DNA of 64,000 nt from JANMJD01 sp963828405 (GTDB taxonomy: Bacteria; Actinomycetota; Acidimicrobiia; Acidimicrobiales; Ilumatobacteraceae). Below, piece after piece: positions 16,328-25,526 of this stretch; within the stretch, counting starts at the first letter, position 1; each line of letters opens with the position of its first letter. Below the pieces are notes generated by a model. The model searched no databases. It saw only the letters and a list, made by a program, of their open reading frames with translations, and was not told the origin of the DNA. Both the position numbers and the translations under genes were made by a program. The DNA lies in the NCBI GenBank assembly GCA_963828405.1, contig CAWHEG010000031.1:310001-374000 (forward strand), written 5' to 3'.

Positions 16328-17926
16328 TCAGCAGCCGATGAACAGCACCGTCGTCCCGTAGGTACCGTTGGGCCCGGTGTAGTAGCCGATCGCCGCATGC
16401 GTGTAGCGCGGGAAGACCATGTTCTGGTAGTGCGGCGGTGAGTCGATCCACAGCTGGAACAGATCGTCGTCACCCGAGGAGTAGGCGATGTTCTCACCGC
16501 TCCCGCAGCCACCGACGGCGGCATCGCGCGACGTCGACGGCGAGTGGCTGAAGGTGTCGGTGTCGCTCAGGTGCCGCGACCAGTCGCAGGCGAACTTCAG
16601 CGCTGCCGCATCCGGGGCGACGGCACCAACGCCCGCTGCGGCGCGCAGGACGTTGATCCGCCCGATGTCGCCGGCGATGCAGCCGGAAGGCGCCGGGTTG
16701 ACCGGGGGCGGCGGCAACGGGGCGGGCACCGGCGAGCCGGTGAAGTAACCCGTCACATCGACCATCAGGTTCTCGCCGCCCGCGCTGTAGAGGGCCACGC
16801 CACGGACCGATTCGGTCGTCACGGCGAGGTTGGCCACGGTGTAGCCGGCCGCCGGGGCGTTGACGTTGGAGGTGTTCGGGCGGGGTGTGCCCGCCGGGTG
16901 GGCGGTGACGAACCCGGCGCCGACCGCTCCGGTCGAGGTCAGGTTGTAGACCAGCGCTGCGCCCTGGCGGGGAGCGGCGAACTCGATCTCGGAGTCGGCG
17001 CCGACGGCCCTGCCGGTGCTCCGCGTGTCGAGCGCCCGGATCGGTGTGATCGGCACGAACAGCCCCTCGCCCGATGTGCCCGAGGAGGGCCCGGTGAAGA
17101 AGCCGGCGACGTCGACGATCAGGTGGCCGCCGACGGAGGCGAAGACGTCGAAGCCGGCGGTCGACACCGGCACGATGGTCAGGGCGGCGCGTGTCTGACC
17201 GGGTACCTCGGTGTTGAGCACCGAGGCGTCGGGCCGGGTCCCCCCCGCCGGCCACGCCGTCCAGTACCCCTCACCGGCGGCCGCGGTGACGGTGAGGTTG
17301 GCGACGATCGCCGTGGCGTCGGCGGGCACGAACGATGGGCGACCGACCCGGACGACGCTGTTGGCCCCGAGTGGGCTGCGTCCACGGCTGTCGAACACCC
17401 GCGACGCCCCCGAGGGCAGCCCGACGAAGCGCCCGGCGGCGGCCGAGGCCCCGGTCGGGACGAAGGCGCCGGCCACGTCGACGAGCAGTTGGGCACCGAC
17501 CGAGACGTAGATGTCGACGGTCCCGGCGCCGAGAGGGATCAGCGTCGTGTTGGCGACCGTCTGGCCCCATCCGTTGAGGTTGAGGGTCGACGTGTTCGGG
17601 CGCGCAGTTCCCGAGGGGTAGACGGTGACGTAGCCCTGGCCACGCGATTGGGTGGCCGTCACGGTCAACACGGCGGCCGTGGTGTCGGCCGGCACCCCGC
17701 CCCGACCGGCGACCGAGACCCTGATCGTCGAGCCGTCGAGCCGCGAGAATCCGCCGCGTGCCGGCACGCGGGTGTCGGCCAGGCGGACCGGCCCGACGGC
17801 GAGGTAGCGCGAGGCGGCGCCGTCGGCCGTGGCTCGCGGAACGGCGACGGTGAAGGCCGCTCCGACAACGGCGGCGAGGACGCCGAACCGAACGAGCGAC
17901 ATCCGCCGCGTCGCCATCTTCATCAC
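16328..17926 (-). CDS. Secreted CAP/SCP-domain protein with three surface repeats
   Basis: A 532-residue exported protein. A signal peptide (LVRFGVLAAVVGAAFTVAVP) is followed by three repeats of about 120 residues, each opening with a P-x-R-x-x-D-[ST]-R motif (PVRLADTRV, ASRVFDSRG, PIRALDTRS) and containing GYVTVYPSGTARPNTSTLN-type segments and a VDVAG[AF]F end. A Pro-rich linker (PAPLPPPPVNPAP) leads to a C-terminal CAP domain with FSHSPS, GENIAYSSG and HYQNMVFPRYTHAAIGY. Cell-surface adhesion or degradation is possible; function unknown. Confidence 0.85.
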   Translation of the reverse strand: MMKMATRRMSLVRFGVLAAVVGAAFTVAVPRATADGAASRYLAVGPVRLADTRVPARGGFSRLDGSTIRVSVAGRGGVPADTTAAVLTVTATQSRGQGYVTVYPSGTARPNTSTLNLNGWGQTVANTTLIPLGAGTVDIYVSVGAQLLVDVAGAFVPTGASAAAGRFVGLPSGASRVFDSRGRSPLGANSVVRVGRPSFVPADATAIVANLTVTAAAGEGYWTAWPAGGTRPDASVLNTEVPGQTRAALTIVPVSTAGFDVFASVGGHLIVDVAGFFTGPSSGTSGEGLFVPITPIRALDTRSTGRAVGADSEIEFAAPRQGAALVYNLTSTGAVGAGFVTAHPAGTPRPNTSNVNAPAAGYTVANLAVTTESVRGVALYSAGGENLMVDVTGYFTGSPVPAPLPPPPVNPAPSGCIAGDIGRINVLRAAAGVGAVAPDAAALKFACDWSRHLSDTDTFSHSPSTSRDAAVGGCGSGENIAYSSGDDDLFQLWIDSPPHYQNMVFPRYTHAAIGYYTGPNGTYGTTVLFIGC

Positions 17927-18400
17927 CGGTCAACCACACGGAGCGGCGGAGGCCGCCGAAATGCGAACATCTGACAATCGTAACCTGTTCGTCACGCTTT
18001 TGCCGAATGGTTGAGGAGGTTCGGCCCAATTGCACGTTCTGGGCTGCGAAGAACGCTTCGAGTAGGTAGATGTGGTCCTTCGGTACTCGATGTTGACATG
18101 CATCTGTCACATACACCGCCGCACCGGTCGGGGTCGGTGTTAGGCGGCAACGCCGCCTAACACACTGCAAGCGCTGTGCTGACCCACCTGTGCAAGTTGT
18201 CGATCGCGCCTGATCGGACCTGCGCGCAGGCCACGATGAGCATGGGGCGCCAACGACGGGTCGAACGACCCATGCCGTTTCGGTGCCATCGGGTCGGTCG
18301 GCCCATTCCGTTCCGCGCTCGTTCTCGGCATGATGAGGTCACGGTCTTGGGCGGCGGAACCCAAGACCAAAGTCGCAGAGATTCCGGTGACGGAATCGAG
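17927..18400. other. Intergenic region with a strong palindrome, no gene seen
   Basis: 474 bases upstream of the CAP gene and downstream of maf. No frame encodes a recognisable protein. It contains the perfect hairpin at 18137-18163 and weakly repeated C-C-C-A-T-x-C-C-G-T-T motifs near 18270 and 18303. The CAP promoter must lie between 17927 and about 18060. Confidence 0.5.
18137..18163. repeat. Perfect 12-bp inverted repeat (GTGTTAGGCGGC-AAC-GCCGCCTAACAC)
   Basis: The two arms match exactly around a 3-nt AAC loop. It could be a terminator for maf/dusB transcripts reading leftwards (no U-tract), an operator, or a cruciform-type recombination site. Position between two minus-strand genes slightly favours a terminator. 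Confidence 0.6.
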
Positions 18401-19018
18401 TCAACAGGTTGTGGTGGGAACCATGAGTTCGGCGCCCAGGCGCCGGACGACCGAGCGAAGCAACGTCATCGGGAGACCGATGACGTTGCTGACGCTCCCT
18501 CTGACCCCGTCGACGAACACTCCCCCGACCCCCTGGATGGCGTAGGCCCCGGCCTTGTCGAACGGCTCCCCGGTCGCCACGTACCAGGCGATCTCCACCT
18601 CGCCGATCTCGCACATCTCGACGATCGTGGTCGACGACTCGACGATCGTCGCGCCGCGGTAGGCGACGGCGATTCCGGTGTGCACCTCGTGGGAGCGGCC
18701 CGAGAGCGCCCGGAGCATCGTCGAGGCCTCGTCGGCGTCGGCCGGCTTGCCGAGGATCCGCATCCCCAGCGCGACGGTGGTGTCGGCGGCGACCACGACG
18801 GCATCCGGGTGCCGGGCCGCCACGACGTCGGCCTTGCCCCTGGCGAGCCGACGGACCATCGCCAGGGGCGACTCGCCCGAGACCGGCGTCTCGTCGATCT
18901 CGGCCGGATCGACCAGGTGGGCGACACCGAGCTGGTCGAGCAGCTCTCGCCGCCGGGGCGACGCCGAGGCGAGCACGACACGGGCCGCCCCGGGGGCGGG
19001 CGAGCCGGTGCCGGACAC
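18401..19018 (-). CDS. maf: Maf-family nucleotide pyrophosphatase
   Basis: Hydrolyses non-canonical or modified (d)NTPs to monophosphates. 205 residues from a GTG at 19018. Marks are LASASPRRRELLDQLG at the N-terminus, VVVAADTTVAL, HEVHTGIAV and the KAGAYAIQGVGGVFV motif, all diagnostic. It starts one base after the dusB stop, so the two genes form one unit. Confidence 0.92.
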   Translation of the reverse strand: MSGTGSPAPGAARVVLASASPRRRELLDQLGVAHLVDPAEIDETPVSGESPLAMVRRLARGKADVVAARHPDAVVVAADTTVALGMRILGKPADADEASTMLRALSGRSHEVHTGIAVAYRGATIVESSTTIVEMCEIGEVEIAWYVATGEPFDKAGAYAIQGVGGVFVDGVRGSVSNVIGLPMTLLRSVVRRLGAELMVPTTTC

Positions 19019-19019
19019 C

Positions 19020-20150
19020 TCAGCCCCCCGAGGCGGCCGCCGCCTCGTCGTCATCGGGTGGGGTGAGGTCGTCGCGGTCCTCGAGATAGCCGTGCGGCAA
19101 GGCGACGCGGATCGGACCGTTGTGGTGGCCGCGCACGATCCGTGCCCCACCGGGCGGCAGCTCGATGGTCGGGTCGAGCCCAGCGAGGAGATCGTCCAAC
19201 TCGGCGAGGCTCTCGACCATGCTGAACCGGCGACGGGCGTCGGGCCCGACCGGGTAGCCGGTGAGGTACCAGCTGGCGTGCTTGCGGAACTGGCGGATGC
19301 CGAGGTATGGCTCGAAGTGCTCGCACAGGCCGCGGGCGTGCTCGGCCATGATCGGCATGACCTCGGCCATCCGGGGCGCCGCGGGGATCTCCTTGCCGGC
19401 GAACGCCGCGATCAGATCGCCGAACAACCAGGGCCGACCGAGGCAGCCGCGGCCGATGACCACCCCGTCGCAGCCGGTCTCGGCGATCATCGCCAGCGCA
19501 TCGGACGCCTCCCAGATGTCGCCGTTGCCCAGCACCGGGATCTCCGGCACCGCGGACTTGAGCGCGCCGATCGCCGCCCAGCGGGCCTCACCCGAGTAGT
19601 GCTGCTCGACGGTGCGGGCGTGCAGGGCAATGGCGGCGATCCCTTCCTCGGCTGCGGCTCGTCCGGTGTCGAGGAAGGTGATCAGGTCGTCGTCGATGCC
19701 GATGCGGAACTTGCAGGTGACCGGCACGCCGTACGGAGCCGCCCCGGAGACCGCGGCACGCAGGATCGCCCGCATCAGCCGGCGCTTGACCGGGATCGCC
19801 GCTCCACCACCCCGCCGAGTGACCTTGGCCGCCGGGCACCCGAAGTTCAGATCGATGTGGTCGACGCGATCGGCATCGCACAGCTGCCGGATCGCCTCGC
19901 CGATGTTCGCCGGATCGCTGCCGTAGATCTGCAGGCTGCGTGGCGTTTCGTCATCGGCGAACGTGACCATCTTCTCGGTCTTGGCGTTCTGGTGGAGCAG
20001 CGCCACCGACATGACCATCTCGTTGACGTACAGCAGGCCGGGCCCGAACCGCCGGCACAACGCCCGGAACGGCGCGTTGGTCACCCCCGCCATCGGGGCG
20101 AGCACGACCGGCGCGGCCAGCTCCAACGGTCCGATGCGCAGCGGGGTCAT
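19020..20150 (-). CDS. dusB: tRNA-dihydrouridine synthase
   Basis: FMN-dependent reductase making dihydrouridine in tRNA. 376 residues; N-terminal APMAGVTNAPFRALCRR, catalytic cysteine region LNFGCPAAKVTRRGGGAA, FMN-binding GNGDIW and GCDGVVIGRGCLGRPWLF. Position in the B-type (bacterial DusB) group follows from length and order; the exact tRNA position is not shown by sequence. The first ~99 residues and the upstream 55 bp are copied again at 29295-29640, so this is the intact parent of that fragment. Confidence 0.93.
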   Translation of the reverse strand: MTPLRIGPLELAAPVVLAPMAGVTNAPFRALCRRFGPGLLYVNEMVMSVALLHQNAKTEKMVTFADDETPRSLQIYGSDPANIGEAIRQLCDADRVDHIDLNFGCPAAKVTRRGGGAAIPVKRRLMRAILRAAVSGAAPYGVPVTCKFRIGIDDDLITFLDTGRAAAEEGIAAIALHARTVEQHYSGEARWAAIGALKSAVPEIPVLGNGDIWEASDALAMIAETGCDGVVIGRGCLGRPWLFGDLIAAFAGKEIPAAPRMAEVMPIMAEHARGLCEHFEPYLGIRQFRKHASWYLTGYPVGPDARRRFSMVESLAELDDLLAGLDPTIELPPGGARIVRGHHNGPIRVALPHGYLEDRDDLTPPDDDEAAAASGG

Positions 20151-20412
20151 AGGCTTTCGACGCTACCGCCCGGTACGCAGCCTCTCCGGTCGGGAATCTC
20201 CGGGAACCGCGCTCGCCACGGGTGTCCGAACGACTGAACTCCGACAGACGGGACGCTTCTTCGTCGTCTTCCACTCGCAGGACGGAACTCTGGCCGCGTT
20301 CTGCGACGGTGAGCGTCACGGGACGCGACCGAAGTCGCCTCGCAGAACCGTCAGGTGGCGGGGAGCCGGCCCGAGCGCAGGGTGAGACCACACCGCCGAC
20401 CAGCGCGCCCCC
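20151..20412. other. Duplication junction region between dusB and rlmL copy 1
   Basis: The first ~57 bases (to about 20207) match the sequence upstream of the dusB fragment at 29588-29640; from there the sequence is unique. It contains the inverted repeat GTTCTGCGA / TCGCAGAAC about 40 bp apart (20299 and 20341). From about 20355 it matches the 3' flank of the other rlmL copies. No gene is visible. Confidence 0.55.
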
Positions 20413-21585
20413 TCACGTCGGCATCGGGATCCCGCCGTTCGACGTCACGATCGACGACGGTTCGGTGAGCGTGACCCGCAGCGGCGGGCTGGTCTCGCTG
20501 TTCACGAAGGCCAGACGCCAACCGGCGAACCTGGCGGTCAGCACGTCGGCGAAGCGGTCGTAGAGGTTGCGCAGGTCGTCGTCACCGACGCGGTGGCCGT
20601 ACGGCGGGTTGGTCACCAGCCACCCCGGGCGGGTCCCGGGAGGCTCGAGCGCCGACACCGACCGACAGGCGAACGACGTCAGGCCCTCGACCCCGGCCCG
20701 CGCCGCGTTCGCCGTGGCCGCGGCGACGGCGCCCTCATCGTGGTCCGAGCCGACGATCGTCACCGACCGGTCGAGCACGTCGGCGTCGGCCGCGGCGAGC
20801 AGGCGATCCCAGCGGGCCTGGTCGAACGTCGGCCAGTCCATGAACGCGAACCGGCGGTGCCGGCCGGGGGGCGACCGGCGGGCGATCAGTGCCGCCTCGA
20901 TGGCGATCGTTCCCGACCCGCAGAACGGGTCGACCAGCGGAGCCTTGCGATCCCATCCCGAGGCGATGATCAACGCCGCGCCGAGCGTCTCGCGCATCGG
21001 TGCCCTGCCCACCTCGGTGCGCCAGCCACGCCGGTACAACGGATCCCCCGACGTGTTCAGGCTGACCGTCACGTCGTTGTCGACGATCCGCACGAAGAGC
21101 TCGTTGACCGGCTCCTCGGCCGGGGTGTCGGGCCGGTGGGGGACGACCTCGAGCACCCGCTCGGCCACGGCGTCGGTGTGGAACAGCTTCGACCCCGACG
21201 ACGTGACCGAAACCCGTAGACCGCGGTCGGGCGGGATCCACGCAGCCCAGTCGAGGGCTCGCAGCACCCGTTGCAACGAGTCGAACCGCTCCGCCTCGAA
21301 ACGGGCGACGCGGACCAGGATGCGGGTGGCCGTGCGGATGTGCAGGTTGAGCCCCCACATCTGGGGCCACGTGGCCGAGCAGGCGATCCCCCCGTGGAGC
21401 GCCTTGGGATTGGCGACACCAAGACGGGCGACCTCGGCCAGGGTGAGCGGCTCCAGTCCCGGGGTGCACACCACGAACACCTGCACGCGCTCGGCGGCCG
21501 CCGACCTGGAGCCGGGGCGACGGGTACCCGGCCGGCGGGCCGGCCGAGGCGCGCCTGCGGGGCCACCCGGGCGGGGTGCACTCAC
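20413..21585 (-). CDS. THUMP-domain class I RNA methyltransferase (RlmL/YcbY-like), copy 1
   Basis: Predicted 23S rRNA guanine-N2 or related RNA methyltransferase of COG0116. A THUMP-like RNA-binding domain spans about residues 30-170, then LVDPFCGSGTIAIEAAL (SAM motif) and VTNPPYGHRV (catalytic NPPY). Nearly identical to the gene at 43614-44771, but with a 13-residue in-frame N-terminal insertion (around GGPAGAPRPARRP), one His/Arg change, and a different last few residues (GIPMPT) caused by a ~37-bp insertion at the 3' end. The GTG start overlaps the stop of the tsaD remnant (GTGA). It may still be functional. Confidence 0.85.
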   Translation of the reverse strand: MSAPRPGGPAGAPRPARRPGTRRPGSRSAAAERVQVFVVCTPGLEPLTLAEVARLGVANPKALHGGIACSATWPQMWGLNLHIRTATRILVRVARFEAERFDSLQRVLRALDWAAWIPPDRGLRVSVTSSGSKLFHTDAVAERVLEVVPHRPDTPAEEPVNELFVRIVDNDVTVSLNTSGDPLYRRGWRTEVGRAPMRETLGAALIIASGWDRKAPLVDPFCGSGTIAIEAALIARRSPPGRHRRFAFMDWPTFDQARWDRLLAAADADVLDRSVTIVGSDHDEGAVAAATANAARAGVEGLTSFACRSVSALEPPGTRPGWLVTNPPYGHRVGDDDLRNLYDRFADVLTARFAGWRLAFVNSETSPPLRVTLTEPSSIVTSNGGIPMPT

Positions 21586-21799
21586 GAGAAGTTCAACCGC
21601 AGACCGGGGTAGGCGCCGGAGTCGAGCGAGGTCGGCCCGTCCGACCCCAACCGGTGCCAACCCGCCGCGGCGATCATCGCCGCGTTGTCGTCCTGCGCCG
21701 AGACGGTCGGGTTGGCCCGGACGTAGTTGATCACCGACGTCTTCAGCCCGCTGAACGAGAAGTCGAGACCGTCGTGGAGCATCGCCCGGGGGAAGTTAG
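21582..21799 (-). pseudogene. tsaD fragment, copy 1
   Basis: The C-terminal part of TsaD is present: FSFSGLKTSVINYVRANP and DNAAMIAAAGWHR ending LRLNFS. Compared with the intact gene (44768-45814) an in-frame block of about 65 codons is missing between VSAQD and DNAAM, and everything upstream of NFPRAM is lost at about 21799, where the M23 leader sequence begins. It shares V and T substitutions (VINYV, NPTVS) with the fragment at 33.9 kb. Confidence 0.88.
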
Positions 21800-21868
21800 T
21801 TAGTCAGATTTCTGTAGATTTCTCATTGACATTCTCTCTCTCTCTCTCTCTCTCCAATAATTGAAGAC
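21800..21868 (+). promoter_or_regulatory. Leader of M23 copy 1 with (TC)11 repeat between promoter-like boxes
   Basis: TTGACA at 21826-21831 and AATAAT at 21856-21861 are separated by T plus (TC)11, 24 bases in all. The ATG at 21869 is 7 bases past the -10 like box, so the mRNA would be leaderless. The same layout before the second M23 gene has (TC)5. See findings. Confidence 0.5.
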
Positions 21869-22135
21869 ATGAGACGAGCGAGCTCACTGCGTGCAGCGAT
21901 GGCGACGACTCTGGCGGTCGGACTGCTTCTCGGCCAGACGGAGGCGTCGCTGGCGTCGGCCAGATCCAACAGACCAAGCCCAGGAGTCGCCAGCAGAACC
22001 GTCCGGTCGCGTTCAGTGCAGCCACGGCCGGCCGTCGTCTACACGCGGCGGGCTGAGTCGGTTGCCACGGCGTGGTCGTGGCGGATCAACGCTCGGAAGT
22101 TGCTGCGCATCGATCCATCGTGGCCGGCGGGAATC

Positions 22136-24431
22136 CAGGACTCCTGATCTATTGATCTGAAAGTCCTGGTGGGGCGGGGGGTCATCCACCATTTGTGGGT
22201 CTGTGTGGTCCATAATTTATGTGTGGTTGTGACTTCGGTTCTTGTGAGTGCTGGAATGGTGAGGGTGAGTTCGGGGCCGCCGTTGCCGTTGGCGGTGACA
22301 CCGCGGGGTGGGGTCGGGATCGCGGCGGGTGTGGATCTGGTCGAAGGCGCCGACGGTGGGGTCGTGTTCTTGTGGGGAATGGCGGCGTGGTGTTGGGCGC
22401 CCGGTGACGAGACGGGGCGGCGGTTGGCCGCGGTGCAGGCGGTGGAGACCCGGGCGGCCCAGCACCAGGAGGTCGCTACGGCGTTTGGGATTGACGAGGT
22501 GACGTTGCGGCGTTGGCGGCAGTGCTGGATCGATGGTGGCGTCGAGGCGTTGGTGCCCCGCAAGCGGGGCCCGAAGGGTCCGTCGAAGGTGACGCGGGTG
22601 ATCGTTGGCGAGGTCGTCCGGTTGCGGGCGGCGGGCTGGTCACGCAACGCGATCGCTGGTGAGCTTGGGATCGGGGCTGGTTCGGTGTCGCGGGTTATGG
22701 CCGGCGAGGCGATGCCGGTCCCGGCTGAGCCCTTGGTCGGTGAGCTTGAGCCGTTGGCTCGGCCCGAGGCGCGTACCGCTGAGCGGGAGGCTGCCGCCAG
22801 GGGGGAACTGACCGAAGCGGCACCGCGGATCACCCAAGGGGCGGGCTTGCCGTTGGCCGGGGCTCTGGTGATCCTGCCGGCGTTAGCCGCGACCGGTCTG
22901 TTGGATGCGGTGGCCTCGGTGTTCCGTCCCGCTCGCGCCGCGTTCTACGGGCTGCGATCGCTGGTGCTCACGGTTGTGTTCGCGGCGCTCGTCGGCGAAC
23001 CCCGAGCCGAGGGCCTGACCCGTCTCAATCCTGTGGATCTGGGCCGTCTGTTGGGCTTGGACCGGGCCCCGGAGGTTCGCTGCCTGCGGGCCCGGATGAC
23101 CAAACTGGCCGGCCAGGGCCGCTCCGGGGCGCTGTTGGAAGCGTTGGCCCGACGTCATCTCGCTGCCAACGCCGATGCGACCGCGACGTTGTACGTCGAC
23201 GGCCACGTCCGGGCCTATCACGGCGCTGCGGATGTCCCCAAAGCCCACGTGGCCCGAATGCGGCTGTCGATGCCCGCCGAGGTCGACACATGGGTCGCCG
23301 ATGCCCGCGGTGATGGGGTGCTGGTCTGGCATGCCCCGCCTGGAGCGTCGCTGGTCGGGGAACTCCGCCGGGTCGCCACCGAGGTCCGGGCCCTGGTCGG
23401 CGCGCAGGCCCACCCGACGATCATCTTCGACCGGGGCGGGTGGAGCCCGAAACTATTCGCCGAACTCGTCGCCGCAGGCTTCGACATCTCGACCTACCGC
23501 AAAGGCGACAAACGGCTCGAGCCCCGCACCGCGTTCACCCGGCACATCTTCGTCGATGACCTCGGCGCCACCCACGACTACTGGCTCGGTGACCGGTCGG
23601 TGCGCCTCGCCTACGACTCCGGGCGGCGCCGCTTCACAGCCCGCCAAATCACCCGCCTCGACCCAGCCACCGGCCACCAAACCCAGATCATCACGACCCG
23701 CACCGATACCAACCCGGCACCGCTGGCCCACGCCATGTTCTCCCGGTGGCGCCAAGAAAACTTCTTCCGTTACATGCGCGCCCACTACGCCCTCGACGGC
23801 CTCGACGCCTACGCCACCATCGCCGACGACCCCGCCCGGTTGATTCCCAACCCCGCCAAACGCGACGCCGCCCGGATCGTCGCCGACGCCAAGACCGTCA
23901 TCGCTCAAGCCGAAGCAACCGAAGGCCGCGCCCGCCTACAAGGGCACCGCACCAACGCCGACAACACCGAGATCGCCGCCGCGTTCGCCGCCGCCCGAAC
24001 CCACCTCACCGAACTCCAGACCACGGCACGGGCAATCCCCGCCACAGCACCGCTCCACCAATCCCACCCCGACGCCGCCCGACTCGACCCCGAACGTAAA
24101 CGGATCCACGACGCCATCCGCCTCGCCACCTACAACGCCGAGTCCAGCCTCACCCGCCTCCTCGCCCCCCACTACCCCCGCGCCAACGACGAAGCCCGCA
24201 GCCTCCTACGCGAGATCTTCCACACCCCCGCCGACCTCCAAATCATCGGCGACCAACTCCACGTCCGCATCAACCCGCTCTCCGCCCCCCGACGCACCCG
24301 AGCCCTCACCGCCCTCTGCACCGACCTCACCGCCACCCAAACCACCTACCCCGGCACCAACCTCACCCTCCTCTACACCGTCACCGAGACCTAAACCATG
24401 CAACAACTACCGGATCACATCAGGAGTCCTG
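22136..24431 (+). mobile_element. Insertion sequence with 13-bp perfect inverted ends, 2,296 bp
   Basis: Left end CAGGACTCCTGAT, right end ATCAGGAGTCCTG, an exact inverted pair. It is flanked by the 5-bp direct repeat GAATC (22131-22135 and 24432-24436), which occurs once in the uninterrupted M23 gene. It carries one long transposase. The exact family is not assigned here; the transposase is a DDE type related to IS4/IS1634-like enzymes. One base of ambiguity exists at the ends because G and C flank the target. Confidence 0.92.
22256..24394 (+). CDS. DDE transposase of the 2.3-kb insertion sequence
   Basis: About 712 residues from ATG 22256 (GTG and ATG codons upstream from 22169 are also in frame). 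Two N-terminal helix-turn-helix segments (HQEVATAFGIDEVTLRRWRQ and NAIAGELGIGAGSVSRVMA) precede the catalytic domain with YVDGHVRAYHG, IIFDRGGWSPKLF and RWRQENFFRYMRAHYALD as candidate D, D and E sites. The C-terminal third is long and alanine/threonine rich. The frame is intact, so the element may be active. Its codon use is shifted towards C-ended codons in the second half. Confidence 0.85.
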   Translation: MVRVSSGPPLPLAVTPRGGVGIAAGVDLVEGADGGVVFLWGMAAWCWAPGDETGRRLAAVQAVETRAAQHQEVATAFGIDEVTLRRWRQCWIDGGVEALVPRKRGPKGPSKVTRVIVGEVVRLRAAGWSRNAIAGELGIGAGSVSRVMAGEAMPVPAEPLVGELEPLARPEARTAEREAAARGELTEAAPRITQGAGLPLAGALVILPALAATGLLDAVASVFRPARAAFYGLRSLVLTVVFAALVGEPRAEGLTRLNPVDLGRLLGLDRAPEVRCLRARMTKLAGQGRSGALLEALARRHLAANADATATLYVDGHVRAYHGAADVPKAHVARMRLSMPAEVDTWVADARGDGVLVWHAPPGASLVGELRRVATEVRALVGAQAHPTIIFDRGGWSPKLFAELVAAGFDISTYRKGDKRLEPRTAFTRHIFVDDLGATHDYWLGDRSVRLAYDSGRRRFTARQITRLDPATGHQTQIITTRTDTNPAPLAHAMFSRWRQENFFRYMRAHYALDGLDAYATIADDPARLIPNPAKRDAARIVADAKTVIAQAEATEGRARLQGHRTNADNTEIAAAFAAARTHLTELQTTARAIPATAPLHQSHPDAARLDPERKRIHDAIRLATYNAESSLTRLLAPHYPRANDEARSLLREIFHTPADLQIIGDQLHVRINPLSAPRRTRALTALCTDLTATQTTYPGTNLTLLYTVTET

Positions 24432-25526
24432 GAATCAACGGGAACGCCGAGGGCGGGGCACCGAACACGAGTGTCTTAGCGATCCGATATCCCTTGCTCG
24501 GGCTCTCGCAGATTGGGCAGGCGGCGAGTCACGCGAGTTCCGACGACTTCTGCTACAACGGGAACCCGAACCGGAGCTACTCGACCAAACGCTGCATCAA
24601 CGAGTTCCGGGCCCACCGAGGAAATGACATCGAGTCGTACGATGGTGCCGGCAACTTCGACGTGGGAATCGGGCAGTTGGCGGTAGTCGCCCCGATGAAC
24701 GGAATCATCGAGTTGGCCGGGTGCGCCCCCAGCGCCGGAAATCAGGTGGTCATTCGGGGCGACGACGGGCGCTATTATCACCTGCTGCACATGCATCCGG
24801 GCTCGGTCGTCGTGTCGCCGGGTGCGTCGGTGAAGCAAGGGCAGCTCGTGGGTCGGCTTGGCGGAACGACGTCGAATTGTTCGGTGAACGACAACGTTCA
24901 CCTTCATTTTGAGATCCGGTCTCCAGGTCCGGACAGTTACGAGGATCCTCTCGACCCATTCCCAAGTCTCCGCAACGCGGTGGCCGCGCCGGGCCTGGTC
25001 GCCGACGGCACGGTCGATTGGAAGATCTACGAGTTCTACGTCTTCGTGGTCAACGCCTCGGGCGGTTGGGGTCCCGGGCAGCAGGCCATCGGGTGGAGCG
25101 GTGACGGTGGGACGGTGCGTGCGGCGAACGTGTTCAGTGCCTCCCGTCCCAACAACGCCGGTACGGCGTTCGTTCAGTACCTGACGAAGGGTGAGTCGAC
25201 GTTCGACAGCCAGTTTCGGAACGCGGCGATCGTGCATCGTACCGGGGCGTCCACTGCCCACTGGGTGCAGGGCGCGATCTTCAAGAAATGGCTGGCGCTC
25301 GGTGCATGGCAGCACTATCTGGGCTTTCCGACGGCGAACGAAGGATCGATCAGCGGGGGAATCCGCCAGAACTTCAACGGTGGATGCGTGACCGTCAAGA
25401 GCGGCGTTGTTGGCACGTAGCGGCATCTGGTACCGGTAGTCCACCGATCTGGTACTTGCGTTCTGGGGAGGTGGTACCGGCTCTCGGTTCGTGCTTGTGA
25501 GCCGAGAGCCGGCAGGTGTTGTGGTG

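Noticed and set aside
21833..21854. TC repeat considered as part of a CRISPR or tandem array
   Set aside because: It is a plain dinucleotide tract without spacers; treated as a promoter-spacer microsatellite instead.
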